Below, in pieces: positions 11,001 through 22,146 of a stretch of DNA of 64,000 nucleotides; the stretch's first letter is position 1; every line of letters starts with the position of its first letter. Position numbers and translations under genes: made by a program. The notes below the pieces were generated by a model, which had not been told where the DNA came from, did not search any database, and was given only the letters and a program-made list of their open reading frames with translations. Where the stretch lies: contig JANTQA010000032.1 in the NCBI GenBank assembly GCA_027625915.1, forward strand, positions 9,300,001 through 9,364,000, read 5' to 3'. Origin of the DNA: Anaeramoeba flamelloides. Taxonomy: Eukaryota > Metamonada > Anaeramoebidae.

Positions 11001-14000
11001 TATTGGTTTAAAAACAAAATTATTGATTTTTAAATGGAAAAATAATACCTTTCAAAAAACAATTGATGTTCCAATCACTGCTGTTCCCAAGACACTTGAA
11101 TGGTTTAAGGCAACAAAAATATGTATAGGATTTAAAAAGGAATACATTTTAATGAATCTTCGAGATAATTCCAATAAACAGTTATTTGCTTTGGGTAAAA
11201 ACAGCCAACCTATTTCTACAAAAATATCAGACGAAGAAATCCTTTTGGGGAAAGAAAGTAAAAATTCTCTTTTATCATTTCTTAATATTCTCTATTGTAT
11301 AGAGATTTGTAAAAATACATATGTCTATAGAAATATAATCCAGTATTTAAATTTCTATTTTTTATATACCATCTCAATTTTTTTCATCTTTCTTTTTATC
11401 CCGATTTATACAATTTTTTCCTATTGCTCCGTTTTTAATGTTATAATAATTACCATAAAAAAAAAAAAAAAAAAAAAAAATATTAATTTACTTTCATTGC
11501 AATACCTATTCTTAAACTAGAAATCTGCATTTTTCAAGATCCTTATGGAAAGGCACCAAGAGCATATGGAATAACTTGGGTTGATTCCCCAAAAAATATT
11601 TTTTATTTTCAGCCCTATGTACTTGGGATGTTTTCACAAGATATTAGGGTTCGAACATTGAATACCAAAAGATTAGTTCAAAATATTGAAATTCCTGAAA
11701 CAATATCTTTCTGTTATGGCGAGAATGAAAACATACGGTTCGGATACACATTTAATAAGGAAGGAATTTGGAGATTAAACGAAATTCCACTTTTAGTACA
11801 AGTGGATATGTTGTGCTCTGAAGCTAATTATGAAGAAGCCTTGCAACTATGCCAACTTGTAGACACCTTGGATACAGTGAATAAAAAGGAGAAATTCAAT
11901 ACAATAAAAATAGATTATGCCTTTTATTTATTTAACAAAAGAAAATTTGTACAGGCAATGGAATATTTTCATGAAGTTGGCTGTGATCCTAGAATTGTTT
12001 TATCATTATTCCCATCCCTGGTACCACCGGTTGTTTCTCAGGGGTTCAGTATTCCTACCATAAAGATCAAAAAATTAGATGAAAATGAACAATTAGAGGC
12101 TATTTTTGGTTTAATTGATTATTTGCAACAAACGAGAAATTCTCCGTAATTATTTTGCTATCTTTATTTTTTTTTTTTTTTGTTTTTATTTATTTTTTTT
12201 TTCAGGGATTAATACTTTAGATTGTTAATTCAAAAGCCATTTAGAAAATAATGGATGGTTATGGGAGTTTGGCGCTATTAATTTTGTGGTAATTAAATTC
12301 TACCTTTTTTAAAAAACCAAAAAGATAAATGTTATTTGACTTTCAGCTGAAGGGAGAAATGTTGGAATATTTTTTTTATTCTGTTGAACATTTTGATTTT
12401 TTTCTGAAATTGAAAAAAAAAAATTTTTTTAGCAATTTTTATTTGTGTCTATAATAAAAGTCAATAAATAACCAACTTGTGAAGCGTGATCGATCTCCAA
12501 AAATCAACAATGAAAAACGAGGATATTTTCTGAAAAAACTGCCAATGAGTGGCACTCAATTTCCAATTTAAATTTTTATGGATTACAATTTTGAAAATAA
12601 CTATGTTAAATTTTAAGGTTGCGTCTTTGGTGCTTTAGGAGTTCTCGAAGATTTTTTTTTTCATTTTTTTCATTTTTCAAATGATTTTTTTTCATTCTAA
12701 AGAATGTTTACAGAATACTTATTTTGTCAAATATAGAACATTACAAAATTACCTCAAATTGGAGTAAATCGAATTAAATTGATTTTGAACTGAACAAAAA
12801 CAATTTTTTTCTTAATTGAAGAAAAAAAAGTATTTGGTTAAATAAAAAATAAGCAAAAAGTTTATTTTTTTTTCTAAATTTGAATTTTTGTAATTGAGAT
12901 TCCATTAAAGTTTTTTTTAAAATCTTGAATTTTTAGTTTTTGGGATTTAAATTTTTTTTTATGTTAATTGGATTTTGTCAGCCAAAAGAAGTTCAATTAT
13001 ACAAGACAATTTTTAGTGAAAAGTCACTTATTGGGTATGGAACAAGTCCATGACAAGTGGATATACCCTTGAACCCTTTTATTCGTTTTCTGAATTTTTC
13101 AAATTTCTTTTTAAAATTGATTCTATATTTATTTTATTTCATTATTATTTTTTTTTTTACCTTTTTCTGAAAATTTTATAAAATCTTATACAGCCATTCT
13201 ATTTTCTATTAATTACATGCTATTTGATTTCATTTATATTTATTTTTAATAATTTACAATAATATCCAACATTTTTTACAATTAATCAATTTACCAATAA
13301 TTATAAAACTTTTTAATCTATTAACTACTATTTTTAAAAAAAATCTTTATTCTTATAAATTATTAAAATAGAAATATAAAAACTAAACAAAATTCTTTGG
13401 AAATTTTAAAAGTTATTGATACAACATTGATAAGATCGTATATCCAAACTAATATTTCTTACGTTACGCCATTTTTAAGATTACCAAATTACTGTGATTT
13501 AGAAGAATGTGAAAAGTTATTTGTTGAAAGAGAATTAAAAAGTGAATTAATAGAATTATATAAAACAAACGAAAAACATGAAAAATCGCTAATTTTAATT
13601 GGAAAGGAATCAAAGAAAAGTGGTGATATCACTACGTTTGTTGAATATCTTTGCCTTCTTGGAAAGGAACATTTAGAATTAATATTTGAATATTCAAAAA
13701 AGTTATATCAAATAAATCCAAATCAATGCTTAAAAGTTTTTATTTATGAAAAAAATGATAAAGAAGAATTTATGGAAAATCAAATTTCATCAAGAGGCTT
13801 GCCAAGAATGACAGTTAAAAAATTCATACAGGAAAATTTACCGAATTTGATAATACCTTATCTTGAATATGTGATTTTTCAAAAAAAAGATTCAACTCAA
13901 GATTTTCATAACGACTTATTGTTGTTTTATTATGAACAAATACAATACCTGGAAGATCTTTTAAAAAATACCTTATCAGATAAAAAAAAAATAAATAAAT

Positions 14001-14758
14001 TACAAATCACCAAAAATAAAATTATCGAAAAAATTAACATATTTGCAAAAAATTCAAAATATTATTTACCTCAAAAAATGTTGGACAGTTTCCCCAAAAA
14101 TCGTTTTTATGAAGAAAGGGCTATTTTTTTAAGCAGAGTTGGGAAATATGAAATGGCTTTAGACATTTATGTAAATAAATTAAATGATTTAGGAAAGGCA
14201 GAAAATTATTGTATTGAACACTACCACAAGGATGGAAAAACACAAAATATTTTTTCATTATACATCAAAAAACTATTAAGTAATAACAACAACAAATACA
14301 AATATAAAAATAAAGATAACACTACTGAAAATATTAATGACAATGATAATACAAGACTTACAAATTATATAATCAATATAATTAATGAACATTATACGAA
14401 AATTAATCCATTAGACGTCATTAAATTATTACCAAAAAAATTAAATTTATCAAATATTTTGGATTATTTAATATTAATTATCCAAAAAACCACCGAAGTA
14501 AAAAGAAGATGCCAAATTACTAAAAATTTAGAAAAGTCTGACAATTTAAATTTGAAATCCAAAATTTCGAAAAAAGGTAAAAGACAGTTTTATATAGACC
14601 AAAATGTTCTTTGTATGGGTTGCGGTAAAAGAATCGGTAATTCAATAATTGGTATTTTTCCTAACGGGGTATATGCACACATGAGTTGTATTCAAAATAA
14701 ATATGTCTGTCCAAAAACAAATGAAAATTTTTCTGATTATTCAGAAAATTTTTATTAA
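5042..14758 (+). CDS. VPS39: VPS39/Vam6-like HOPS subunit (four exons)
   Basis: Exons 5042-5299, 10903-11257, 11521-12145 and 13372-14758 join in frame to 874 residues, almost exactly the length of animal VPS39. All three introns are GT-AG (donors GTTTGT, GTAAAA, GTAATT). Exons 1-2 and the start of exon 3 form the N-terminal CNH beta-propeller: AFEYSLIIKNIGKIESLETW near the start, then VQLFNLK, KTLCIGLKTKLLIFKWK and KICVGF-like blocks. Exon 3 carries LLVQ-type and LIDYLQQTR blocks. Exon 4 starts with KVIDTTLIRSYIQTN, continues with clathrin-type alpha repeats, and ends with the Vps39 C-terminal zinc-binding region (CMGCGKRIGNS...FPNGVYAH...C). The family tethers late endosomes and lysosomes/vacuoles through Rab7/Ypt7 in the HOPS complex. 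Intron 1 (5300-10902) is unusually long and full of transposon-like remnants; intron 3 contains repeat A2. Assignment is by remembered family motifs, with exon phases all agreeing. Confidence 0.93.
5544..6742 (+). mobile_element. Decayed TIR element in VPS39 intron 1
   Basis: A perfect 15-bp terminal inverted repeat, AAGTAAGTACATTTT, sits at 5544-5558 and reversed at 6728-6742. A second matching block, GAGTGCCAC, lies about 62 bp inside the left end and about 17 bp inside the right end. In between, one plus-strand frame (about 5762 to 6688) reads as a protein for over 300 codons, interrupted by only about nine stops; the best part is at 6302-6530 and includes FISEEDFKKHLFSELNQELD. This looks like a dead transposase or similar gene. 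I cannot name the family and see no clear target-site duplication. Confidence 0.5.
8440..9910. repeat. Long inverted repeat of dispersed family B (copies B1 and B2)
   Basis: The minus strand of about 8440-9025 matches the plus strand of about 9355-9910 over more than 500 bp. Shared blocks include CCAGTCAAA, GAATTAAATGTTTCTAAA, AATTAATCTTTCAAATTTG and a GATCAAAATGAACATT block, ending at CTTTGACAGAAACAAATTTTA. The arms are separated by about 330 bp. Further copies lie at 41965-42675 (plus) and 44885-45242 (minus). The arms can be read as short, similar peptides (ELNVSK...INLSNLKIETIFF), but frames are not maintained throughout. It lies in VPS39 intron 1. Confidence 0.6.
9030..9180 (+). repeat. 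Dispersed repeat family E, copy E1
   Basis: The plus strand is G/T-rich, with motifs such as GGGTTATCTTGG and GTGTAGGGTAT. The same motifs appear on the minus strand at about 34030-34210, so these are two copies of one divergent sequence. E1 sits in the spacer between the two arms of the family B inverted repeat. No coding potential is seen. Confidence 0.4.
10085..10590. repeat. Palindromic repeat family D, cluster
   Basis: Several overlapping palindromes of about 60-70 bp built on TTTAGAAATAAAC...AGAAATTTT and its reverse, bounded by CCTAGGTTTTTTT and AAAAAACCTAAC. Another copy is at 63140-63215, starting GTGCCTAGTTTTTTT. Each unit could form a long hairpin. The cluster lies at the end of VPS39 intron 1. 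Confidence 0.5.
12400..13085 (+). repeat. Dispersed repeat family A, copy A2, in VPS39 intron 3
   Basis: Aligns with A1 (1595-2545) through the GAGTGGCACT block, the GGTGCTTTAGGAGTTCTCGAA block, the AAATTGATTTTGAAC block and the terminal CCAAAAGAAGTTCA block. It makes up most of intron 3 (12146-13371), so this intron was enlarged by the insertion, or the repeat brought the intron with it. Confidence 0.6.
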
Positions 14759-16168
14759 GATTTTTTTTTTCATTTTTTTTTCAATAATGTTTTATTTTCG
14801 ATAATGTTTTATTAATCTCATGTTGTTATTTTTTTTTTTTTTAATTCTTCTTATACCAAAAATTTCAAAACAAAAAAACAAAAATTAAGAGCTAATTTCT
14901 TTGGATATATTTTCAAACCGAATGTTGATTTTGTCTTAACAAAAATCAATCAGTAAAAATTAATAATTTTTTTTTAATATTTTGTTTTTTATTCTAAATT
15001 TCTTTTTGAATTTCTATTAAACTTTTTTTAAAATAAAAATACAAATTTCGATGAAAAATAAATATAAACTTAAGAAATAATTGTGAACAGAAAAAAAAAA
15101 TAATAATACTAGAATAAAAGAATTTTTATCTATAATAAATAATTAATAAAACTCAAGGTTTACAATTAATAAAATTACAATTCATTATCAAAGAGTTCAT
15201 TAAATAATATTTGAATATATATTTAAAAATAAAAGGAAACAAATTATTGTTATAAAACTAGTATAATTAATTATTGATTAATAAAATATTTCAATTAAAA
15301 ATTCAAATCAATCATATACCATCTTTCAATCTTATTAATATAATTATAATGTGTAAATTTGATGGTTTTAAAGGCTTTGTGTGGATATTAGAAGAAAAAG
15401 ATTTAGTTTTGGAAATTCAAAGATTGAAATAATTTTTTCACATTTTTTTATTTTATTTTTTTTCAATTTTTTTTTGATTTTATTTATTGTTTGAATACAA
15501 TACCATATTTACTGAGTAAAAGTGTGTTATTCAAAGGTTATTAAAAGTGTTATATTATATATATAAATATTGTTTCCTATTGGAAATATCTTTAATTTCT
15601 AATTAAAGAACAAAATATAAATAATTTTTATACTTAAAGAATTTTAGTTTTGGAATTATAAAGAAAATATATTCATTTATTAGTTTTATTTTAAATGGAA
15701 TTTAACCATTCTCTAATTTTAATTATTTTACATATTTTTTTTTTTTTGGTCTTGAAAAGTCAATTATACAAAATAATTGAAATTTGGAAATTTATTTGGG
15801 TTCCTTTTTAGAGAAATATGGTTGATTAAACATCAATAAATTCAAAGTTGTTTATATATCTATGTTTCAAAATATAATAAAAAGCATATATTTTTCGTAA
15901 AATTATTATCTGAGTAATTAATTTAACAGTTGAAAAAAAAAAAAAATTTAAAATTAATCATTTGTATTTTTTTTTTATGAAAAAGTAATAATAAAAAAAG
16001 ATTTGAAAAATTAACAAGTTTTTGTATTCAATTTTTTTAAAGATAAAATAAAAAATAGATTTTTTGAATAGTTTAAACAACAATTTTAAGATTAATGCTT
16101 TTTGAATATCTGTTTGAGTATATAAAATTCTTGTTGTTTTGTTTTTTTCAAAAAAAGTTAAATATTAC
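14759..16168. other. AT-rich spacer, no convincing gene
   Basis: Between the VPS39 stop and the LINE poly(A) end. Only one short frame (15349-15432, 27 codons, with Trp and Cys) stands out from the background; it is not supported by anything else. Confidence 0.55.
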
Positions 16169-16193
16169 TTTTTTTTTTTTTTTTTTTTTTTTT
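16169..16193 (-). other. LINE poly(A) tail
   Basis: A 25-nt T run on the plus strand, directly downstream (in element orientation) of the LINE C-terminal coding segment that ends near 16296. It is the expected mark of target-primed reverse transcription. Confidence 0.7.
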
Positions 16194-16295
16194 AAAACCT
16201 TTCTAAAAGTTAATCAAATATAATTTTTTTTTAACAAAAATGAAACATAATGAAAAAAGAATATATATATATATATTATTTTTGAAGAGAGGAAA

Positions 16296-17049
16296 TCAAT
16301 TTCCTCTTACAGCCCTAATTTCTAAATTTTTGTTTAGAAATCTCAATAAAGAATCATAATTTTCTTTATCATTAACTAATGATAAAATAAACAATGGGTC
16401 TTTATTTCGAATAATATCAAAAATATTATTCTTATTATTTTTGTTAATTTGAATTAAATCTTTAATCCAAATTATTCGATTTTTTTCATTGAATGGGTAG
16501 TCCCATAAAAAATGATCGATATCTTCATCTGTATCTAGGTTTGAAATATTTTTTGCAGAAGTTGCAAGATTTTGTTTTTGTTTTATTCTTATCATAAACA
16601 TAAGAATATCTATTTAGATAATTTGTGAAATTTCTTAGTTTTAAGATGGAAATTGAGCCCTTCCGTTTTAAATATTTTTGTTGTTTGTTTATATTGTTAT
16701 TGTATCTAATAATTTTTAAATATTCCTGGCCTTTCCACCCAGTGCTATTTATTATTAAATTTTCTCTAAATTGGTTAAGATTCGCATTTAGCAATTTTAG
16801 ATTTTCTACTTTCCAATTAATATTTTCGTTGTCTTTTTTGGAAAATTTTAATTTTTTTGATATTTGTTCGAAACCAAGTATTTCTAATTTATTTTTGAGT
16901 TTAAATCTTCTTTTATATATCGAAATTCTTACTTGGTCTATTTTTGCCTCTTTTTTATAAATTATTCTTGGGGAGTGTGGATTAATTTTTAAAAAATTTG
17001 TTACTTTTTTATTTATCCAAACATCTATCGAGTTGAAATCATTTTGGGT
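16296..17049 (-). pseudogene. LINE ORF2 C-terminal zinc-binding segment, frameshifted
   Basis: The upper part (17049-16525) and the lower part (16601-16296) are in different frames. Across the break they give SCNFCKKYF followed by DTDEDIDHFLWDYPFNEKN, which corresponds to the usual LINE C-terminal C-x2-C...H-x4-C motif. The last cysteine appears as tyrosine (DYPF instead of D-C-P), a further sign of decay. The peptide before it (DVWINKKVTNFLKINPHSPR) continues the RT thumb region interrupted by the MITE at 17050-17250. Confidence 0.7.
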
Positions 17050-17250
17050 TACAGTCAGTTCCAATTTTAAGGCACAAACTTTCAACGAAATATAAGGCAC
17101 AAAAAAATCTCAAATTAAGGCACAAAACTTGGAATTTTTTTTTTTTACAATTTATTTTACTAGAATCTGAATTTTGTGCCTTAATTTGAGATTCTTATTG
17201 TGCCTTAAATTTCGTTGAAAGTTTGTGCCTTAAAAGTGGAACTGACTGTA
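17050..17250. mobile_element. Palindromic Tc1/mariner-type MITE, copy 1 (in the LINE)
   Basis: A 197-bp near-palindrome beginning CAGTCAGTTCCA and ending with its complement, flanked by TA on both sides (17050-17051, 17249-17250). Internal blocks AAGGCACAAACTTTCAACGA and its complement pair over most of the length. The TA duplication and CAGT-type end fit a Tc1/mariner-derived MITE. The LINE frame resumes on both sides. Confidence 0.85.
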
Positions 17251-17361
17251 GATTGAAAATAACTAATCCATAAAATAATTGGCTAATACATATCGATTTA
17301 ATCATTTGTAATTTTACTCCATTGGCTAATTGTTGTTGGCTAAAAATCATCTTGATTTTTT
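17251..17361 (-). pseudogene. LINE RT thumb fragment between two MITEs
   Basis: Minus-strand peptide includes FSQQQLANGVKLQMIKS and ISQLFYGLVIF, the typical sequence after the LINE reverse-transcriptase palm. It is trapped between MITE copies 1 and 2. Confidence 0.65.
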
Positions 17362-17563
17362 TACAGTCAGTTCCACTTTTAAGGCACAAACTTTCAACGA
17401 AATTTAAGGCACAATAAGAATCTCAAATTAAGGCACAAAATTTGGAATTTTTTTTTTTACAATTTATTTTTACTAGAATTTGAATTTTGTGCCTTAATTT
17501 GAGATTTTTTTTGTGCCTTAAATTTCGTTGTAAGTTTGTGCCTTAAAAGTGAAACTGACTGTA
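17362..17563. mobile_element. Palindromic Tc1/mariner-type MITE, copy 2 (in the LINE)
   Basis: A 198-bp near-palindrome with the same ends as copy 1 and TA at 17362-17363 and 17562-17563. It interrupts the LINE RT just after a KYLGIWLEKEKHLKK peptide. It is about 110 bp from copy 1, so the two are independent insertions into the same element. Confidence 0.85.
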
Positions 17564-17574
17564 AAAATGGCTTT

Positions 17575-18500
17575 TACTTTTTTAAAGTTTTTTTTTTTAA
17601 ATGTTTCTCTTTTTCAAGCCAAATTCCTAAATACTTTATTTCTGATAATTGATTTGATTATAAAGTTTTATCTTTATTTGGGTTCATTCCAAATTCTTGA
17701 ATAATTTTAAAAATTAATATTAATTTTTTATCAATTTCTGAAATTGGTCCTTCCATTATTAAAATTAAGTCATCTGCAAACATTTGAACATGATGGACTA
17801 AATCTGTTATTTTTTCAATTAAAAAATGGCTGATAAATCCAAACATTAATGGAGAAAGAGGATCTCCTTGATAAACTCCTATTCCTTCTTTTTTATAATA
17901 TTTTTGTAACCAAATTTTGATTTTTTGATTTTTAATATATTTATTGAGAGCATGATGAACTAGTATATGACTAATTGTATCAAAGCATTTTTTAATATCA
18001 ATTGTAACAATAAAAAATTCTTTATTTTTATATTTTTTTTTTAAGTTTATTAAGTTCAAAAAGTAAATTTAGAACAGCAATTCGCGTGTCTAATTTTTTT
18101 TTTAAAAACCAAACTGAGAATCAGAGACTAGATTCCAAGAGTCTTCTATCCCTTTATAGATAAGTTTTAGAAAAAATCTAGCTAAAGTATTATTAATTGA
18201 TATTGGTCTATAATTCAAAGGAACTCCTTCATCCCCAGCTTTATGAATAAATAAAATATTTCTTTCTTTGATAAAATTAATTATTTCTTCATTAGGATTA
18301 TCAATCCAATGTAAAATAATTCTTTGAATATTTTTTAAAAAAAGTAAATAGTCTTTTTTATTCTTATTTTTAGGGTCCAATTTATAGAATTGGATTTTAT
18401 CAAAATCTTTAACTGATTTATTTTTTTGATATTTTATTAAATCATATATATTTTCTAAAGAAAAAATATCTTGAATATCCATTGGCTCTAAATCTTCAAA
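17575..18500 (-). pseudogene. LINE reverse transcriptase domain, frameshifted
   Basis: Two minus-strand frames (18482-18102 and 18059-17658) give a near-complete palm. Motifs in order: FIHKAGDEGVPLNYRPISIN (RT blocks 1-2), SDSQFGF, FFIVTIDIKKCFDTISH (motif A, catalytic Asp), GVYQGDPLSPLMF (motif B) and MFADDLILI (motif C, FADD). A frameshift in an A/T run lies at about 18060-18102. All catalytic aspartates are readable, so the decay is moderate. Confidence 0.88.
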
Positions 18501-18999
18501 TTTCTTAAAATAATATTCTTTAATTAATTTTATAATTTTTATTTCTGGTTTTTTTTGCTAATTTCCCTACAATAATCAAAATAAGTTTTTTCTAAATTTT
18601 TATTATTTAAGATAATTTTTGTTGATGAACTTCTAATTTTATTTATTAATTTCCAATATTTTTGATTAAATTCAAATTCATAATTGATTTGATTTATTAA
18701 TTTATACCATTTTTTAGAATTTATTTTTTTGATTTTATAAATTAATTTATCATTTAAAAAATAAATTTTTAATTAAATTAAATAATTCTTCATTTTCTTT
18801 ATTAATTTCAAACACAATTCTTTCTTTTTGTAAAAATTGTTTTTTGAATTTTTTAAAATTTTTTTTATTTAAATTTTTATTATCAAAGAATTCATTAAAT
18901 TTTCTTTGAAATAAATAAGGACTTTTGATAATATATTTTTTTTTTAATTTCCCATTTGGAACTTATAAAAATTTTATTTCTTATTGCGTTATGGTCACT

Positions 19000-19640
19000 T
19001 AATTTATTATATATACTTTTTTGATTTTTTTTGGCAATTGAATTTTATTATTTGTTAATAAGAAATCAATATTGTTGTTGTTTCTACTTTGTTTATTGTT
19101 CTCAATTATTTTAAATTTTTTATTAATAAATTTTTTGAATTTCATTTTTATTAAAATTAAAGTCTCCACCAATTATAACATCATGAAATTGATATTGGGT
19201 TGAAAGTTTATATAAAAAAAATTTTCAATTCTGATAATTTTTTATTTCTTCTGTAAAGATTTATAATAATAGAATCACATAACTGAATTCCCATGAAATC
19301 CCGATGTGGTATTAATATTTCTCTAATAAAATCATTTAAAATCTTTTTTATATATAATAATGAGTCCACCTTTGTTGTTTAGTTTTCCATAAGCTTTTTT
19401 AATAATTGAATTATAATTTATGAAAAAAAGGCTTTTGTGATATTTTTGATTCTTGAACTAAGCAAATATCTATCTTATGAAATTCTAAAAAACTTTCCAA
19501 AATTTTAATTTTATCTGATTTGTTCAAACCTCTGATATTAAAACTTGAAATATTTAAATAAATTAACTTTTGTTTATTTATATTTTTGTTATTTCCTCTA
19601 ATTAATAATTCTTTTTTTTGGGCATTTAATATTTTCAAAT
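19000..19640 (-). pseudogene. LINE apurinic/apyrimidinic endonuclease-like segment
   Basis: The minus strand at 19638-19411 reads ISSFNIRGLN and IDICLVQESKIS, the N-terminal signature of LINE endonucleases (exonuclease-endonuclease-phosphatase fold). Around 19195-19140 the peptide HDVIIGGDFNFNKNE gives the GGDFN catalytic motif. The rest is broken by stops and frameshifts. The upstream frame 20239-19598 overlaps the start in another frame and encodes an Asn/Ile/Lys-rich linker. Confidence 0.75.
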
Positions 19641-20429
19641 TTATATATTTTTAAATTTCTCGGAATTGAATAAATATTTCTTTTTAAATTTAATTTATAT
19701 TTAGAAATATTTTTCTGTGAATCCCATATTTCAATCATATTTTGTCCTTGCCTTAAATATCTTAATACCGAATTATTTTTTATTAAATTAAATATTTCTA
19801 AAGTTGAAATATTTTTTTGGTAGAATAAAATTTTATTATTTGAATTATTTTTATTCAATTTAATATTATTAAACTTGATATTATTTAAATTTGGAAAATA
19901 TATTTCTTGGGAATCATTTATTAAATTTAGATTAGTTGAATTATTTAAAATCTTCTCGATAAAATAAAAAATTTCATTTTGGATTTTTTTTGTATCAGAA
20001 AAATTATAACCATTATAATTCGATAAAAATGTGTAATTGATACTTTTTTTAATCCAATAATTTATTTGATTATAATTAATATCAATATTTTTCTTCCAAT
20101 TCTTTGATTCAATTTTTATAATTAGAATAATTAAATCTTTAATCTTCTCGAATTTTTTTTTATTATTTTGTGTTTTTTGAGAATTTTTTTTATTAAATGT
20201 TATAATAAGAGGGGTGTTGAACGGATTTGTTTTATCCATAAGGTTAAAATTATAATTTTTTATTTCAATATTTGATAAATTGTGATAATTTGAAATTATT
20301 TTCTGATATTCTTTCCTATCTTTTTTTTTTTAATTTTTTCTAAAAAATTTTCTTTTGTAATTATTTTAGAATTATTTTTTTGGGGTATAATTTCTCAATA
20401 TTGAGAATTTTTTTAAAATTGATTCTCAT

Positions 20430-22146
20430 GAATTTTACAATATCCATGTGCATTTTTTGTAGTTTTTGAACATTTATTCCCATCTTGTTTTATCCCTTTA
20501 CATTTTATAGAATTATTTCTTTTTTTATTTTTTGTAAAATCTAAATTTATTTTTTTTTTATTTTGATTATTATTTTCATTTGAATCATTTTCATGTTCGA
20601 TTTGATTTTCGCTTTCGCTTTCGTTTTCTTTTTCTCCTTCACTTAACTTTTCAATGTCTTCTTGTTGATTATTTTCTTTTTCTAAATTATTTTTTATTTT
20701 TTTTAAAGAATTGAATTTTTCATTCTTTTTTTCATTTTCATTATCGTTTTCATTTTCGTTTTCATTTTCTTTTTCATTTTCATTTTCATTTTCGTTTTCT
20801 TTTTCTTTTTCTTTTTCTTTTTCTTTTTCTTTTTCATTTTCTATTAATTCAAAATTTTCAGATTCTAATTCATTTTTATAATTAGAATTAATTTGATTTT
20901 TTTCTTTTTTTTTTTAAATCTTTATTATCACTATTTTCTGATTTTTGAAAAAAATCTTTTATTTTTTGGTCATATTCTTTTATTTTTAAATTAAATTCTA
21001 TTTGATTATTTTCCAATATTTTGATTTTTTCTGTCATTTGCTTAATTTTTTTTTGAGTTTCTTATTACTTTTGTAAATATTTTTTCTTTTTTTTTAAAGC
21101 CTTTGTTACGTAGAGTAATTTCCCCTCAACCTTCTTGTTTTTCAATTTCAATGCCTCATTCCTATCTTCTTCTTTAAGAAATTTGATATAAGCCTTTCCA
21201 TTATTTGTATTATCATTTGGGTTTATTCTAATCTTTATTTTTTGGGGATTGAATTTTTCAAATAATTTTAAAATTTCATTTTTTTTCAATTTAAAAGGAA
21301 TATTACCAACAAACAAACGATTTTTTGATAATCTTTTTTTATTATTCAAGTGTTTATTGTTATTCCTTTGTTGTGTTCTTTTTTCTTGTTTAATTCTTTA
21401 AATTCTTCAACCATTAGCCTCCTCCCCTTAAATAATTTGTTTTCAAAATAAGCAATAAAATAGTCCTTTTTCTCATTTTCAATCCTCACATAACCCACGC
21501 CCATTGATTGTTGTTGTTTGTTTTTGTAAATTTTGCATTCAATAATGTCCACCGCTTGATATAAAAATTTCTCAAATTCAGTTTCACTTGCCGAATAACT
21601 AATGTTTTTTTAAAAAAGTTTTATTTCTTCTTGTTTTAAATTTTTTCTTTTTCTTTTTTTTTTCGAAGAGATCTTTTCTATTTTTTTTTGATTTTGACTA
21701 GTGCTTAATCTAGTCCAAAAATTTTCGCCGCCTTTGGCGGCGTCTGTGTTGGCCTTCGGCCTGTTGGCTCCGTTAGGTCTATTTGAGTGATGAAAATTCG
21801 AGTCATTTTTTTTTTTTTTTTGCCAAATAAAGAAACATTTTTTCTTTTTTTTTTAAATAATTCATTACTTACTTTATCTTTTTTGGAATTTGGTGGTGTT
21901 GTTCTTAATGGGTTTCTTTTATTCCCTGGTTGGAGTGTGTTTTTTTTGTTTGTTGATTGTATTTTCTTTTTCTTTTTTTTTGTTTGGAACATATAAAATG
22001 ATATGCTTGTTCATGGGGTAGCATTCATGAATTTTTTCGTTATATTCCATACATAAGTGAATCTTGCATTCTGTGCAAAAGCAATTCGAGTGTTTTACAA
22101 TATTGTTCTTTTGGCATGTTACGCAGTTTGTGTTTGTGTTGCTCAT
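20430..22146 (-). pseudogene. LINE ORF1-like region: B-box, two RRM-like motifs, zinc motif
   Basis: 22146-21919 encodes CVTCQKN...NCFCTECKIHLCMEYNEKIHEC...H, a B-box type zinc finger. 21552-21346 and 21349-21065 encode RRM-like folds: the second has LFVGNIPF (RNP2) and GKAYIKFL (RNP1), the first has GVGYVRI and FKGRRLMV. A Glu/Asn/Lys repeat (about 20930-20560) follows, then CKGIKQDGNKCS...GYCKIHE, a small Cys/His zinc-binding motif like those called DUF5763. Such domains would bind the element's RNA and mediate assembly. Frames are broken in several places, so the copy cannot make one protein. Confidence 0.65.
21716..21785. other. GC-rich double hairpin inside the LINE
   Basis: In a region below 25% G+C there is a short GC-rich block. 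CGCCGCC-TTT-GGCGGCG (21726-21742) forms a perfect 7-bp stem, and GGCC-TTC-GGCC (21751-21761) forms a second, smaller stem. It lies within the ORF1 region and can be read through on the minus strand. Confidence 0.75.

Noticed and set aside
10930-11520. A separate gene starting at ATG 10930
   Set aside because: The frame continues upstream to an AG acceptor at 10902 and the peptide TVQLFNLK completes the VPS39 beta-propeller in phase with exon 1; the part after 11257 is intron 2.
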